Assembly (NCBI RefSeq): GCF_005886345.1
Contig: NZ_PNEC01000003.1
Span: forward strand, 62,001-126,000
DNA length: 64,000 bases
Reading direction: 5' to 3'
Source of the DNA: Pseudoalteromonas phenolica
GTDB taxonomy: Bacteria; Pseudomonadota; Gammaproteobacteria; Enterobacterales; Alteromonadaceae
The position numbers and the translations under genes were made by a program. The notes under the pieces were generated by a model, which was not told the origin of the DNA, ran no database searches, and saw only the letters and a program-made list of their open reading frames with translations. Shown here one piece after another: positions 26,477 through 34,747 of this stretch (the first letter of the stretch is position 1; each line of letters starts with the position of its first letter).

Positions 26477-28063
26477 ATGTCAGTTTATAAAGTCGGAGAA
26501 AACCTAACTTTAAACCTTGATGAACGAAAGTTATTTAATGGTTCTACAGAGCTTATTTTGCCTGAGTTATCTTATCGATTATTAGTGTGTTTGGTTGAAA
26601 GCGCACCGAATGTCGTTTCTCATGACATACTCTTGAACTATGTATGGCAGGGGAAAATCGTCTCAGAAGATACCATTAAAAAACGAGTATCTCGCCTTAG
26701 GGAAGTTTTGGCAGTCGAAGAAAAACTCGAACCTATTATTGCAGAACGAGGCCTAGGTTATCGTTTAAATTTATCAGTCAAGCGCGACGAGCGAACAGTT
26801 AGCCTACAAGAAGAACAACAAAAGCTATCAAAACTTGTAAGTCCACAATTTAACTTTTTTATTAGGCATCGAGTCATACTTGGTGGATTAGTTATCTTTG
26901 GGATCATTACTTTAGGTGTTTTGCAACAAACAGAACTAAGCAAGATACAGCAACTAGAACAAGTAAGTATAAGCCTATCATCTCACGATGCATCGAGTGA
27001 GCTAGATGTGTCTCGATTTATGGCGTTACAAGACAGCTTAAAAATAGATAGTGCGATTAGCGAGCTAGAAAACTCAATCAAACACGCCAGCAATAAAGTC
27101 GCTATTTTCTCAATATTAAGCGAATTGTATTTAACTAAACATAAGTTACATGGCGCAAATCAGGCTGATTTAATACAAGCCTATCAATTTGCATTAAAAG
27201 CAGTAAACGCTTCGAACAGCCAACCTTGGCCTTATGTTGTGCTAGGGAATGTGCAAATTGAACAGGGAAAATATAAAAACGCCATTGAAAGTGCAAATAA
27301 AGCCATTTCACTTTCGCCTAAATGGGTGAACGCGCATGCCGTCAAATCTAGCGCATTGAATCACCGTGGTGATATTTCAGGAGCGTGGCAAGCGATCCAA
27401 ATTGCGCATAAATTACAACCAGACAATCCGCTTGTTCAAAAGATACGGGTTCAGGTTTTATTAAATAAAAATATGTTTAGTTGGAGTGAACGCCATTTAG
27501 AATCATTGATAGCGTCTTATCCGAATGATGCATTTTATTTAATGGCTCAGGCAGAACATTTCTTGTTGACCAGACAATATGAAAAAGCAGAGAAAACCTT
27601 AACTGATTTACTGACCTTAAAGCCAAACTATATTGAAGCCCATCTACTCATGGCAAGCGCTTTAGATTTACAAGGAAAAGTAGATAAGTCACTTGTCCAT
27701 TTAGAGAGAGTTTCTATTAGCCAAAGTTCATCTGCGCAGCTAGCGTTGCTACTTGCAAATTTAGTTGACGGTAAAGATAGGAAAGTGAAGGGAGAAGCTT
27801 CAAAGGAAATTAAAGGCCCAAATCATTTTATCGCTTCCCTCATAGCGTTAAATAACAAAGACCCTGAGCAATTTATACAGCTAGCAGAAAAAGCTGTACA
27901 AAATGGGTTTTCTAAAGAGTATTTATTAGAATCCAATATTATTTACACTTCGTTAAAGCAACAAGTACAAAGTGATAAGCTACTTAAAGATTACCTAGCG
28001 CTGAAAACAAACTTATTTAATATCAAGCAGGCACGGCGAGTAAAGCGGGTGCCTATCCTGTAG
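26477..28063 (+). CDS. ToxR/CadC-like transmembrane winged-helix regulator with TPR periplasmic domain
   Basis: The 528-residue protein has an OmpR/PhoB-type winged helix at about 1-98 (LPELSYRLLVCLVE, NVVSHDILLNYVWQGKIVSEDTIKKRVSRLR, ERGLGYRLN). A single membrane helix follows at about 132-150 (VILGGLVIFGIITLGVL), then a periplasmic region of TPR-like helical repeats (about 200-480, for example WPYVVLGNVQIEQGKYKNAIESANKAI in pieces). It is a one-component membrane sensor that binds DNA directly. AAGGAATGGG precedes the ATG. It faces the serine hydrolase gene, its probable target. Signal unknown. Confidence 0.9.
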   Translation: MSVYKVGENLTLNLDERKLFNGSTELILPELSYRLLVCLVESAPNVVSHDILLNYVWQGKIVSEDTIKKRVSRLREVLAVEEKLEPIIAERGLGYRLNLSVKRDERTVSLQEEQQKLSKLVSPQFNFFIRHRVILGGLVIFGIITLGVLQQTELSKIQQLEQVSISLSSHDASSELDVSRFMALQDSLKIDSAISELENSIKHASNKVAIFSILSELYLTKHKLHGANQADLIQAYQFALKAVNASNSQPWPYVVLGNVQIEQGKYKNAIESANKAISLSPKWVNAHAVKSSALNHRGDISGAWQAIQIAHKLQPDNPLVQKIRVQVLLNKNMFSWSERHLESLIASYPNDAFYLMAQAEHFLLTRQYEKAEKTLTDLLTLKPNYIEAHLLMASALDLQGKVDKSLVHLERVSISQSSSAQLALLLANLVDGKDRKVKGEASKEIKGPNHFIASLIALNNKDPEQFIQLAEKAVQNGFSKEYLLESNIIYTSLKQQVQSDKLLKDYLALKTNLFNIKQARRVKRVPIL

Positions 28064-28183
28064 CTGAAATAATCATTAGCATTTTACGACAAAACCTTCA
28101 CAAACGTTTTGCTAATTTCATGGTTTGGCATACTACAAAGTTAGCAAAGCGATGTTCAAACTGTTTTAAAAACCAATTAATAA

Positions 28184-28390
28184 ATTATTGTTAATGGCGT
28201 AAGTGCTTCTAGAGCACCATCAGCATATGAAGTTGCAAATGAAATAGAACAAGCTTGCCAAGCATTTAAACTAGATTTTCTTAATGATGAACCTATTACA
28301 CCGATAGAGAATAAAATAAATAGTTACAAATAGACTACATGGTTAGAGGAACAAAATGCTTGCTTAAAATCTAAACTCGATCTAATGTGA
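28184..28390 (+). pseudogene. Degenerate open frame, possible gene remnant
   Basis: In the 360-base gap between the TPR regulator and the SPFH gene, one frame reads coherently from 28184 (IIVNGVSASRAPSAYEVANEIEQ...) through an internal TAG at 28331 to a TGA at 28388, with a helical, Lys/Glu-rich tail (TWLEEQNACLKSKLD). It has no start codon and no ribosome site. I do not recognise the family. It may be the end of a decayed gene, or chance. The rest of 28064-28183 shows no gene. Confidence 0.3.
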
Positions 28391-28410
28391 TATCAACTTG
28401 ATATCACATT
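28384..28410 (+). promoter_or_regulatory. Strong hairpin just before the SPFH gene
   Basis: AATGTGATATCA (28384-28395) pairs perfectly with TGATATCACATT (28399-28410) around a three-base loop. It ends three bases before the GGAG ribosome site of the SPFH gene, with no T run after it. It may be an operator (the arms contain TGTGATATCA) or an mRNA 5' hairpin that affects translation or stability. Confidence 0.55.
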
Positions 28411-28423
28411 GATGGAGTTTTCA

Positions 28424-29272
28424 ATGAAAGAAACAAAAGGATTCTCAGTAAACGGGTATGTTGCAACCGTGATTTTTATTGCAATTGCAATAGCTTGTTT
28501 GAGTCAATTTAACCCCGTAAATGGCGATGGTATTTTATTTGTCGCTTTAGCAGTAATTAGCCTAGCGTGTTTGGCTGGTTTATTTATGGTTCAGCCAAAC
28601 CAAGGTCGCGTACTCACTTTGTTTGGCAGTTACGTAGGCACAGTAAAAGAAAATGGGTTACGTTGGACTGTCCCTTTCTTTATTCGCAGAAATATTTCTT
28701 TAAGATTAAGAAATTTTGAAAGTAATAAAATCAAAGTAAATGATGCGCACGGTAATCCGATTGAGATTGCCACTGTGGTTGTGTGGTCAGTGAATGACAC
28801 TGCAGAAGCCGTATTTGAAGTAGATGACTACGAAAGCTTTGTAAACATTCAAAGTGAAGCGGCGCTAAGAAATATGTCGAGTGCTTATCCATACGATCAA
28901 CATGACGGTGATGAAATTGCATTGCGCAGTCACCCAATTCAAGTCTCTGAAGCACTAAAAACAGAAATTCAAGACAGATTGGCAAAAGCAGGTGTAAAAG
29001 TACATGAAGCTAGAATTTCACACCTTGCCTATGCCTCTGAAATTGCCAGTGCCATGTTACAACGTCAACAAGCTTCAGCCATTATTGCTGCAAGACAAAA
29101 AATTGTAGATGGTGCTGTTGGCATGGTGGAGCTTGCGCTAAGCCGATTGTCAGAACGAGAAATCGTAGATCTAGACGAAGAGCGCAAAGCAGCTATGGTT
29201 AGCAACTTGCTGGTGGTATTATGCGCCGAGCAAAATACGCAACCTGTGGTCAATGCAGGTAGCCTTTACTGA
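28424..29272 (+). CDS. SPFH (band 7) domain membrane protein
   Basis: I start at 28424 ([11 protein letters not shown]), seven bases after GGAG. The 282-residue protein has two N-terminal membrane helices (about 9-27 and 33-54), then an SPFH domain ([27 protein letters not shown] in pieces, and [13 protein letters not shown]), and a helical C-terminal part ([39 protein letters not shown] in pieces). It belongs to the stomatin/flotillin-like group that forms membrane assemblies. The next gene encodes a small Arc-type protein, a pairing I recall from many proteobacteria. Role unknown. Confidence 0.92.
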   Translation: MKETKGFSVNGYVATVIFIAIAIACLSQFNPVNGDGILFVALAVISLACLAGLFMVQPNQGRVLTLFGSYVGTVKENGLRWTVPFFIRRNISLRLRNFESNKIKVNDAHGNPIEIATVVVWSVNDTAEAVFEVDDYESFVNIQSEAALRNMSSAYPYDQHDGDEIALRSHPIQVSEALKTEIQDRLAKAGVKVHEARISHLAYASEIASAMLQRQQASAIIAARQKIVDGAVGMVELALSRLSEREIVDLDEERKAAMVSNLLVVLCAEQNTQPVVNAGSLY

Positions 29273-29288
29273 TACTAGATTTTCAAAT

Positions 29289-29314
29289 TGAGTTGAAGTG
29301 TAAGCTTCAACTCA
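29289..29314 (+). other. Intergenic hairpin between the SPFH and Arc-type genes
   Basis: TGAGTTGAAG (29289-29298) pairs with CTTCAACTCA (29305-29314) around loop TGTAAG. It has no T run, so it is more likely an mRNA processing or stability element than a terminator. It would let the SPFH and Arc genes be expressed at different levels. Confidence 0.5.
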
Positions 29315-29334
29315 GCAATTTAAAGAGGCTTATT

Positions 29335-29532
29335 TTGTCCAGTAAGAAAAGTTACCCACTGAGAATAAACCCTGATGTATTAGCCGCAGTACAGCGCTGG
29401 GCCGACGATGACTTACGCAGTGTAAACGCGCAAATAGAGTATATTTTGCGAGATGCATTGGTAAAATCGGGTAGGGTGAAAATCGTACAAAAAGTGGTAA
29501 CCGAAGTACATCCACAAGACCCAGAAGAATAA
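29335..29532 (+). CDS. Arc-type ribbon-helix-helix protein, TTG start
   Basis: GAGG lies six bases before a TTG at 29335, giving a 65-residue protein MSSKKSYPLRINPDVLAAVQ... The frame upstream to 29293 has no such signal. The YPLRINPDVLAAVQRWADDDLRSVNAQIEYILRDAL region (given here only as a description) fits an Arc/MetJ-like ribbon-helix-helix fold: one beta strand followed by two helices. It directly follows the SPFH gene and probably regulates that operon or is its functional partner. Target unknown. Confidence 0.8.
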   Translation: MSSKKSYPLRINPDVLAAVQRWADDDLRSVNAQIEYILRDALVKSGRVKIVQKVVTEVHPQDPEE

Positions 29533-29560
29533 AGCTTATTTTAAGCTTCAAGGAGTAAAA

Positions 29561-30541
29561 ATGGTTCAGGAAGAGATTGTATTTAAGTCACAAACGCTAA
29601 ACTTAAAAGGTACATTGTCATTCCCTAAAAGTAAGGGGAAATTTCCTTGTGTTGTTATGGTTCACGGTAGTGGCCAGCAAGACAGGGATGGCAATATCAA
29701 TGGCTTTGACACCTATATTTTTAAACAACTTTCAGAGCAGTTAATTGAAGCTGGTTACGCCACTTTTTGTTATGACAAGCGTGGTGCAGGTAAAAGTGAA
29801 GGCGATTTTAAAACAGCTGGGTTAGAAGAAGTTGTGTTAGATGCTCATGAAGCGATTAACCATATTTCAACCCATAAACAAGTAAATACTGATGCCATTT
29901 ATGTGTTAGGGCATAGTGAAGGGGCTTGTTTAGCACCAGAAATAGCAAACGAAAATAAACTTATTTCAGGGTTAATTATGCTTTGCGCTAGCCTTCGTAG
30001 CTTTGAAGAAGATGGCATTAAAAATGCCGAAGTAATGAATCGAGACCTCGATGCTCTTAAGGGCTTAAAAGGCAAGATCTTAAGACTTTTTTTGTACACC
30101 AAAGACCCAGCTAAAACTATGCGAGATTTGCGGCAAAAAGTTGAAAGTACCGATAAGCCAACAGTGAGAGTTGGCTTTCACAAAGTAAGCACCAAGTTCT
30201 ACAGAGAAACATTTAATTATGATGTGAAGTCGCACCTGGTTAATACGATAAAACCGATATTAGCCATTGGAGGTGAGAAAGACTTTCAATGTCACCCTGA
30301 TGACACCAAGCTCATCGCTCAGGTTACAAGAGCATCAACAAGTACACATATCATCAAAAATATGGACCATACTTTGCGATTGCAAACAGGATTGCCGTCA
30401 CTTGCCAGCTACAAACACGCTTGTAAAAATGACATAATACCTGAGGTCGCAATTCAGTTAATTAATTGGTTATCAGGGCAAATCAATTTAATTGAAAAAC
30501 ATGCAACCGATGAGAAACCAAAACCAACAGCCATTACTTAA
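29561..30541 (+). CDS. Alpha/beta hydrolase (dienelactone hydrolase/YqiA-like esterase group)
   Basis: The 326-residue protein has an oxyanion segment VMVHGSGQQDRDG, CYDKRGAGKSEGDF, a nucleophile elbow GHSEGACLAPE, an acidic residue in GGEKDFQCHPDD and a late histidine in MDHTLRL. There is no signal peptide, so it is cytoplasmic. The nearest described relatives are serine aminopeptidase/BAAT-like hydrolases acting on esters or thioesters. The substrate is not known. GGAG precedes the ATG, and it follows the Arc gene by 28 bases. Confidence 0.85.
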   Translation: MVQEEIVFKSQTLNLKGTLSFPKSKGKFPCVVMVHGSGQQDRDGNINGFDTYIFKQLSEQLIEAGYATFCYDKRGAGKSEGDFKTAGLEEVVLDAHEAINHISTHKQVNTDAIYVLGHSEGACLAPEIANENKLISGLIMLCASLRSFEEDGIKNAEVMNRDLDALKGLKGKILRLFLYTKDPAKTMRDLRQKVESTDKPTVRVGFHKVSTKFYRETFNYDVKSHLVNTIKPILAIGGEKDFQCHPDDTKLIAQVTRASTSTHIIKNMDHTLRLQTGLPSLASYKHACKNDIIPEVAIQLINWLSGQINLIEKHATDEKPKPTAIT

Positions 30542-30545
30542 GCGA

Positions 30546-30863
30546 ATGACAGTTAACTTACTTAATAATATTCCTACTGACTTATCAAATGAGGTCTTTG
30601 AAGATCTAATTAATACTGGTTCTGTTCGGGTTGAGCGAATTATTTCTAAAGGACATAGCTCACCTGCAACGGGTTGGTATGACCAAGACGAGCATGAATG
30701 GGTGATGGTCTTAGAAGGGTTTGGCGTACTTGAATTTGAAAATGGCAAATGTGTGAGGCTAGAGAAAGGAGATTCATTGAATATACCTGCTCATACTAAG
30801 CACAAAGTGAAACAAACTTCAGAACAACAGCCAACGATTTGGTTGGCTGTTTTTTATAAATAA
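30546..30863 (+). CDS. Small cupin-domain protein
   Basis: The ATG at 30546 (MTVNLLNNIP) follows the hydrolase stop by four bases. The frame could begin earlier (30507) but would overlap the hydrolase. The 105-residue product is a single cupin: GWYDQDEHEWVMVLEGFGVLEFENG supplies the first motif, and LEKGDSLNIPAHTKHKV the second, with the H/E pattern of a metal site. Such small cupins bind sugars or metals or act as isomerases. The function is not predictable. The last codons form a transcription terminator hairpin (30827-30856). Confidence 0.85.
   Translation: MTVNLLNNIPTDLSNEVFEDLINTGSVRVERIISKGHSSPATGWYDQDEHEWVMVLEGFGVLEFENGKCVRLEKGDSLNIPAHTKHKVKQTSEQQPTIWLAVFYK
30827..30856 (+). terminator. 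Terminator embedded in the 3' end of the cupin gene
   Basis: ACAGCCAAC (30827-30835) pairs with GTTGGCTGT (30842-30850), followed by six T. The hairpin and T run encode the last residues of the cupin protein. The next gene begins six bases after the cupin stop, so it would be reached only by read-through or its own promoter. Confidence 0.75.
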
Positions 30864-30868
30864 TCGCC

Positions 30869-31120
30869 ATGGCAAAACCCAATAAGAAAGGGCCGGTGAA
30901 AACGGTTGATATTTTTTGCGCAAAATGTCGAACTCAGCTTTTTAAATATCGAAAGGGCGGTAAAGGCGCACTAGTCAAATGTTTTGAAGAGCGAATTGTT
31001 GAAGATTACACAAACGATAAAATTCACTGCCCTCAATGTAATATTGAGTTTTCAAGAAAAACCATGATAAGAGGCACGCCTGCTTTAAAGATCATTGGTG
31101 GTAAAGTGCATTTCAAATAA
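30869..31120 (+). CDS. Small zinc-ribbon protein
   Basis: The 83-residue basic protein carries two CxxC pairs (CAKC near residue 17 and CPQC near residue 54), the layout of a zinc ribbon, with Lys/Arg-rich flanks. It begins six bases after the cupin gene, with only a weak ribosome site. The family is unnamed to me. It could bind RNA or DNA or a partner protein. It is probably real because of the conserved cysteine spacing and clean ORF. Confidence 0.75.
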   Translation: MAKPNKKGPVKTVDIFCAKCRTQLFKYRKGGKGALVKCFEERIVEDYTNDKIHCPQCNIEFSRKTMIRGTPALKIIGGKVHFK

Positions 31121-31263
31121 TTTATTAAGACAACCTAATCCTGTTAGTGGTTAAGTTGTTTAACCCCTAACTACATTTCTTATGACCACGTTTACACTCA
31201 GTAACAACCTTTCAAACGCTTAACAAATATACTTTCTTCATCGGCAAATGAGGGAGAAAGAAT

Positions 31264-31974
31264 ATGAAACTAATCAAAAGCATTTTGTTATCTACTGTAC
31301 TTGCAACAGCACTAACAGCATGTAGTGATGAAGAAACATATACCGCAGATGTAATGGCAGTCAATCTGATTGAAGACGAAATCGATGTGATTTGGCAATA
31401 TGAAGACGAAAGAGAAGAATGGTCACTTACAGATGATAAGGGTTTACTTTTTGGCGAAGCATCAAGTGAAAAACTATTAGTACAAGATGAAACAGATAGA
31501 GATGTATTTGGTTTTTATGCCATTGATGGTAATACCAAGGAAGTAGAAATAGATCAAACATACTACAGGTTTGACGAACATGCTGATTACCTAGTGTATA
31601 CCTATGGGCTATTAGGTAATGACGGTAGAGATCAAAAAGCACGCATTGGTGCAGTCAAAGTCACTGATGAAGGCTTAAATGAAGATAAATATCGCATTAT
31701 TGTTTTTCATACTTATGTAAGCGATATGGGTGATGTAGATATATTTATTGGCGAGAAAAAAATAGGTGAAGCGATTGAATATGGTGAAGCGACAAAGTTT
31801 TGGGATTTATCGCCAGATGAAAATGTGATTACTGTAAAAAAAGCTGATCGCCCTAAAACAATTGCACAGTTTACAATTAGCCCAGAAGCAGGTGATGCAC
31901 ATGTTGCATTTGTAGTGAATACGCCTGCAAACGATGAAAATATTTTGGCTTATAAAGTAAACATCGAAAAGTAA
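31264..31974 (+). CDS. Outer-membrane-type lipoprotein, DUF4397-like
   Basis: The 236-residue protein has a lipoprotein signal with lipobox LTAC (C20) followed by Ser-Asp. The mature part is strongly acidic and appears to contain two similar beta-rich halves (VMAVNLIEDEIDVIWQYED and YRIIVFHTYVSDMGDVDIFIGEKKI), resembling DUF4397-type repeats. GAGGGAGAAAG precedes the ATG, so expression could be high. Asp after the lipid cysteine is not seen at +2 (it is Ser), which favours outer membrane sorting. Role unknown. Confidence 0.85.
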   Translation: MKLIKSILLSTVLATALTACSDEETYTADVMAVNLIEDEIDVIWQYEDEREEWSLTDDKGLLFGEASSEKLLVQDETDRDVFGFYAIDGNTKEVEIDQTYYRFDEHADYLVYTYGLLGNDGRDQKARIGAVKVTDEGLNEDKYRIIVFHTYVSDMGDVDIFIGEKKIGEAIEYGEATKFWDLSPDENVITVKKADRPKTIAQFTISPEAGDAHVAFVVNTPANDENILAYKVNIEK

Positions 31975-31989
31975 CAGTTCAACGGTAAC

Positions 31990-32033
31990 AATAGGGGGGA
32001 GCTTGATGGTTCCCCGCTATTTTTTATTTTTAA
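31990..32033. terminator. Terminator after the lipoprotein gene
   Basis: AATAGGGGGGA (31990-32000) pairs with TTCCCC and CTATT (32010-32021) with one bulged G, followed by a T-rich run into the dgkA end. It serves the lipoprotein transcript. Confidence 0.85.
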
Positions 32034-32413
32034 CTAAAAAAATAATTGTAGAGCACAGCAGCCCAAACCAAACCCAAAATTACTATAGCTATAGTTACGC
32101 AGGCAGAGCCCAAGTCTTTAGCTAATCCAGATAAATCATGCAACTCTAAGCCAATCCTATCAACTACAGCCTCTATTGCCGTATTTACAATCTCAGCAAA
32201 CATGACAAAAAGCGTGGCACATAAAATAACGACACTGTCTGAAAAACTCAAAGAAAGTAAAGGAAGGGCGATGATAGTCGCGAGTAACAAAATCAGTTCT
32301 TGACGAAAAGCAGCTTCATTTTTAGCTAACCACTTAAAAGCTCTTAATGAATGTCTAAGTGCTAAGAATAGACGGGTTACCCCTTTGGGTTTGTTTTTAT
32401 TGTCAAACTTCAT
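32030..32413 (-). CDS. dgkA: Diacylglycerol kinase DgkA
   Basis: The 127-residue inner-membrane protein has three membrane helices and the family motif FAEIVNTAIEAVVDRIG with the E/N/E catalytic residues, plus FRQELILL near the first helix. It phosphorylates diacylglycerol to phosphatidic acid, recycling lipid left over from periplasmic glucan or lipopolysaccharide modification. It is a single gene facing the lipoprotein. The 322-base gap upstream (32414-32735) holds its promoter and the hut terminator, and no gene is visible there. Confidence 0.95.
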   Translation of the reverse strand: MKFDNKNKPKGVTRLFLALRHSLRAFKWLAKNEAAFRQELILLLATIIALPLLSLSFSDSVVILCATLFVMFAEIVNTAIEAVVDRIGLELHDLSGLAKDLGSACVTIAIVILGLVWAAVLYNYFFS

Positions 32414-32654
32414 GATTTATACAGATACAATGTTGGAGAAAGGTCTTGAGTTACAGCTTCAGCAGTTTCAAGTAACTTAACTCAAATTTTAAGAAAGGTA
32501 ATATACTAAAAACATCTCATAAAATCAGCAGTATATTCAGAGAAATATGTTTGCTATCTGATTTTATCGTTCAAGTTATCTTGGGCAGTTTTTATATGAT
32601 AGTAAATTCTCCTTTTTAAAGGTTTATATCTTAATTTGAGAGCGGAGTTTAAAC
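32414..32654. other. Gap without a gene between dgkA and the hut terminator
   Basis: No coding frame, RNA gene or clear repeat is visible. The stretch is AT-rich and should hold the dgkA promoter (dgkA starts at 32413 on the minus strand). Confidence 0.6.
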
Positions 32655-32719
32655 AAAAAAGCGAGGTTAGAAATGAGTCCAACTTTATGGGGTCACTTCA
32701 GAAGTAACCTCGCTTTTTT
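32655..32719 (-). terminator. Terminator after hutU
   Basis: GCGAGGTTA (32661-32669) pairs with TAACCTCGC (32705-32713), flanked by A and T runs on the two sides, with a 35-base loop. It ends the leftward hut operon and could also act on rightward transcripts. Confidence 0.75.
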
Positions 32720-32735
32720 ACCTAATTAAAATACT

Positions 32736-34736
32736 TTAAAACGATAAATTATTTAAGATATCATCTTCGACATTGTTTGAAAGTGTCACTTTAAGCTTAG
32801 GTGTACGTTCCATTTCACGTTTAATGGCGAAATTTGCTTCTTCGTTACGCGCCCAGCTACGGCGTGCAATACCATTGTTTACATCAAATAGTAGCATAGA
32901 CTTAAGGCGACGCTCTGCATCGCTTGAGCCGTCAAGTAGCATACCGAAACCGCCGTTGATCACTTCACCCCAACCAACGCCACCGCCGTTGTGGATAGAC
33001 ACCCATGTTGCACCACGGAAACCGTCACCGATCACATTGTGAATCGCCATGTCTGCTGTGAAGCGGCTGCCATCATAGATGTTAGATGTTTCGCGGAATG
33101 GTGAATCTGTACCAGATACATCGTGGTGGTCACGACCAAGTACCACAGGACCAATCTCACCGCGCTCAATGGCATCGTTAAATGCTTTAGCAATTTTAAT
33201 TCGGCCTTCAGAGTCAGCATAAAGAATACGTGCTTGTGAACCAACCACTAGCTTGTTTTCTTTCGCGTCTTTGATCCACGTGATGTTGTCTTGCATCTGC
33301 TGTTGAATTTCTTCTGGCGAATTCGCCATGATCTCTTCAAGCACTTGCGCGGCAATCGCATCTGTTTTGTCTAAATCTGCAGGGTTACCAGAAGTACATA
33401 CCCAACGGAATGGACCAAAGCCATAGTCAAAACACATAGGACCTAGAATATCTTGCACGTATGACGGATATTTAAAGTCGATGCCGTTTTCAGCCATAAC
33501 ATCACCGCCCGCACGCGATGACTCTAGTAAGAACGCATTACCGTAATCGAAGAAATATGTGCCTTTCGCTGTGTGCTTGTTTACCGCTTCAGCGTGGCGC
33601 TTAAGGGTTGATTGCACTTTTTCTTTGAATAGTTCTGGTTCTTCACGGATTAAACGGTTTGATTCTTCGTAGCTAATATCAGCTGGGTAGTAGCCGCCTG
33701 ACCAAGGGTTATGAAGAGACGTTTGGTCTGAACCTAGGTGAATAAAGATGTCTTCTTCTAAGAAGCTTTCCCACACATTAACAATGTTTCCAATGAACGC
33801 AATAGACACTACTTCTTCGTTTTCTTGTGCTTTACGCACGCGTGCAACTAAGTCATCGATGTTATCAACGAGTTCATCTACCCAACCTTGCTCATGACGT
33901 TTAATCGCGGCTTTTGGATTAACTTCGGCACATACTGTAATACAGTTAGCAATGTTACCCGCTTTTGGTTGAGCACCACTCATACCGCCAAGACCCGCAG
34001 TTAAGAAGATCTTACCTTTCGGACTTTCGCCTTTGTTAAGGACTTTACGGAATGCATTCATTACCGTGATAGTTGTACCGTGAACGATACCTTGTGGGCC
34101 AATGTACATGAATGAACCCGCAGTCATTTGACCGTACTGAGTGACACCTAATGCATTGAATTTTTCCCAGTCATCAGGCTGAGAGTAGTTCGGGATCATC
34201 ATGCCGTTTGTAACCACAACGCGCGGCGCGTCTTTTGAAGATGGGAATAAGCCCATAGGGTGACCAGAGTACATGTGAAGCGTTTGGTCTTCTTCCATCT
34301 CGCTTAGGTACTTCATAGCCAGTAGGTATTGCGCCCAGTTTTGGAATACTGCACCGTTACCACCGTAAGTGATTAGCTCTTCTGGGTGTTGTGCGACAGC
34401 CGGATCAAGGTTGTTGTCGATCATCAGCATGATCGCAGCAGCTTGCTCACATTTTGCTGGATAGTCAGAGATCGAACGTGCTTTTAGCTCATAGTTAGGC
34501 TTAAAGCGGTACATATAAATACGGCCAAAATCTTTCAATTCTTGAGCAAATTCCTCTGCAAGTTCAGCATGCCATTCTTTTGGAAAATAACGAAGTGCAT
34601 TGCGAACAGCGAGTTGTTTTTCTTCTTCGCTTAAAATATCTTTACGTTTTGGTGCTCGGTTGGCACCAGCCGGATACGCTTTTGGCTCTGGCAAAACGCT
34701 TGGAATACCTTGTTTGATGATATCTTGGAAATTCAT
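32736..34736 (-). CDS. hutU: Urocanate hydratase HutU (long form)
   Basis: The 666-residue protein matches urocanase throughout: YGGNGAVFQNWAQYLLAM, the NAD-binding FLTAGLGGMSGAQPKAG, GRDHHDVSGTDSPFRET and the C-terminal VSIHNGGGVGWGEVINGGFGM. It adds water to urocanate to give 4-imidazolone-5-propionate, the second step of histidine breakdown, using NAD as an electrophile. At 666 residues it is the long variant, about 100 longer than the common 555-residue bacterial form, with extra sequence near the N-terminus and middle. It follows hutH by 11 bases in the same operon. AAGGAAA precedes the ATG. Confidence 0.96.
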   Translation of the reverse strand: MNFQDIIKQGIPSVLPEPKAYPAGANRAPKRKDILSEEEKQLAVRNALRYFPKEWHAELAEEFAQELKDFGRIYMYRFKPNYELKARSISDYPAKCEQAAAIMLMIDNNLDPAVAQHPEELITYGGNGAVFQNWAQYLLAMKYLSEMEEDQTLHMYSGHPMGLFPSSKDAPRVVVTNGMMIPNYSQPDDWEKFNALGVTQYGQMTAGSFMYIGPQGIVHGTTITVMNAFRKVLNKGESPKGKIFLTAGLGGMSGAQPKAGNIANCITVCAEVNPKAAIKRHEQGWVDELVDNIDDLVARVRKAQENEEVVSIAFIGNIVNVWESFLEEDIFIHLGSDQTSLHNPWSGGYYPADISYEESNRLIREEPELFKEKVQSTLKRHAEAVNKHTAKGTYFFDYGNAFLLESSRAGGDVMAENGIDFKYPSYVQDILGPMCFDYGFGPFRWVCTSGNPADLDKTDAIAAQVLEEIMANSPEEIQQQMQDNITWIKDAKENKLVVGSQARILYADSEGRIKIAKAFNDAIERGEIGPVVLGRDHHDVSGTDSPFRETSNIYDGSRFTADMAIHNVIGDGFRGATWVSIHNGGGVGWGEVINGGFGMLLDGSSDAERRLKSMLLFDVNNGIARRSWARNEEANFAIKREMERTPKLKVTLSNNVEDDILNNLSF

Positions 34737-34747
34737 GTCGGTTTTCC

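Noticed and set aside
32661..32713. Small RNA gene in the dgkA-hut gap
   Set aside because: The structure is a simple terminator stem with a loose 35-base loop and no promoter pointing into it.
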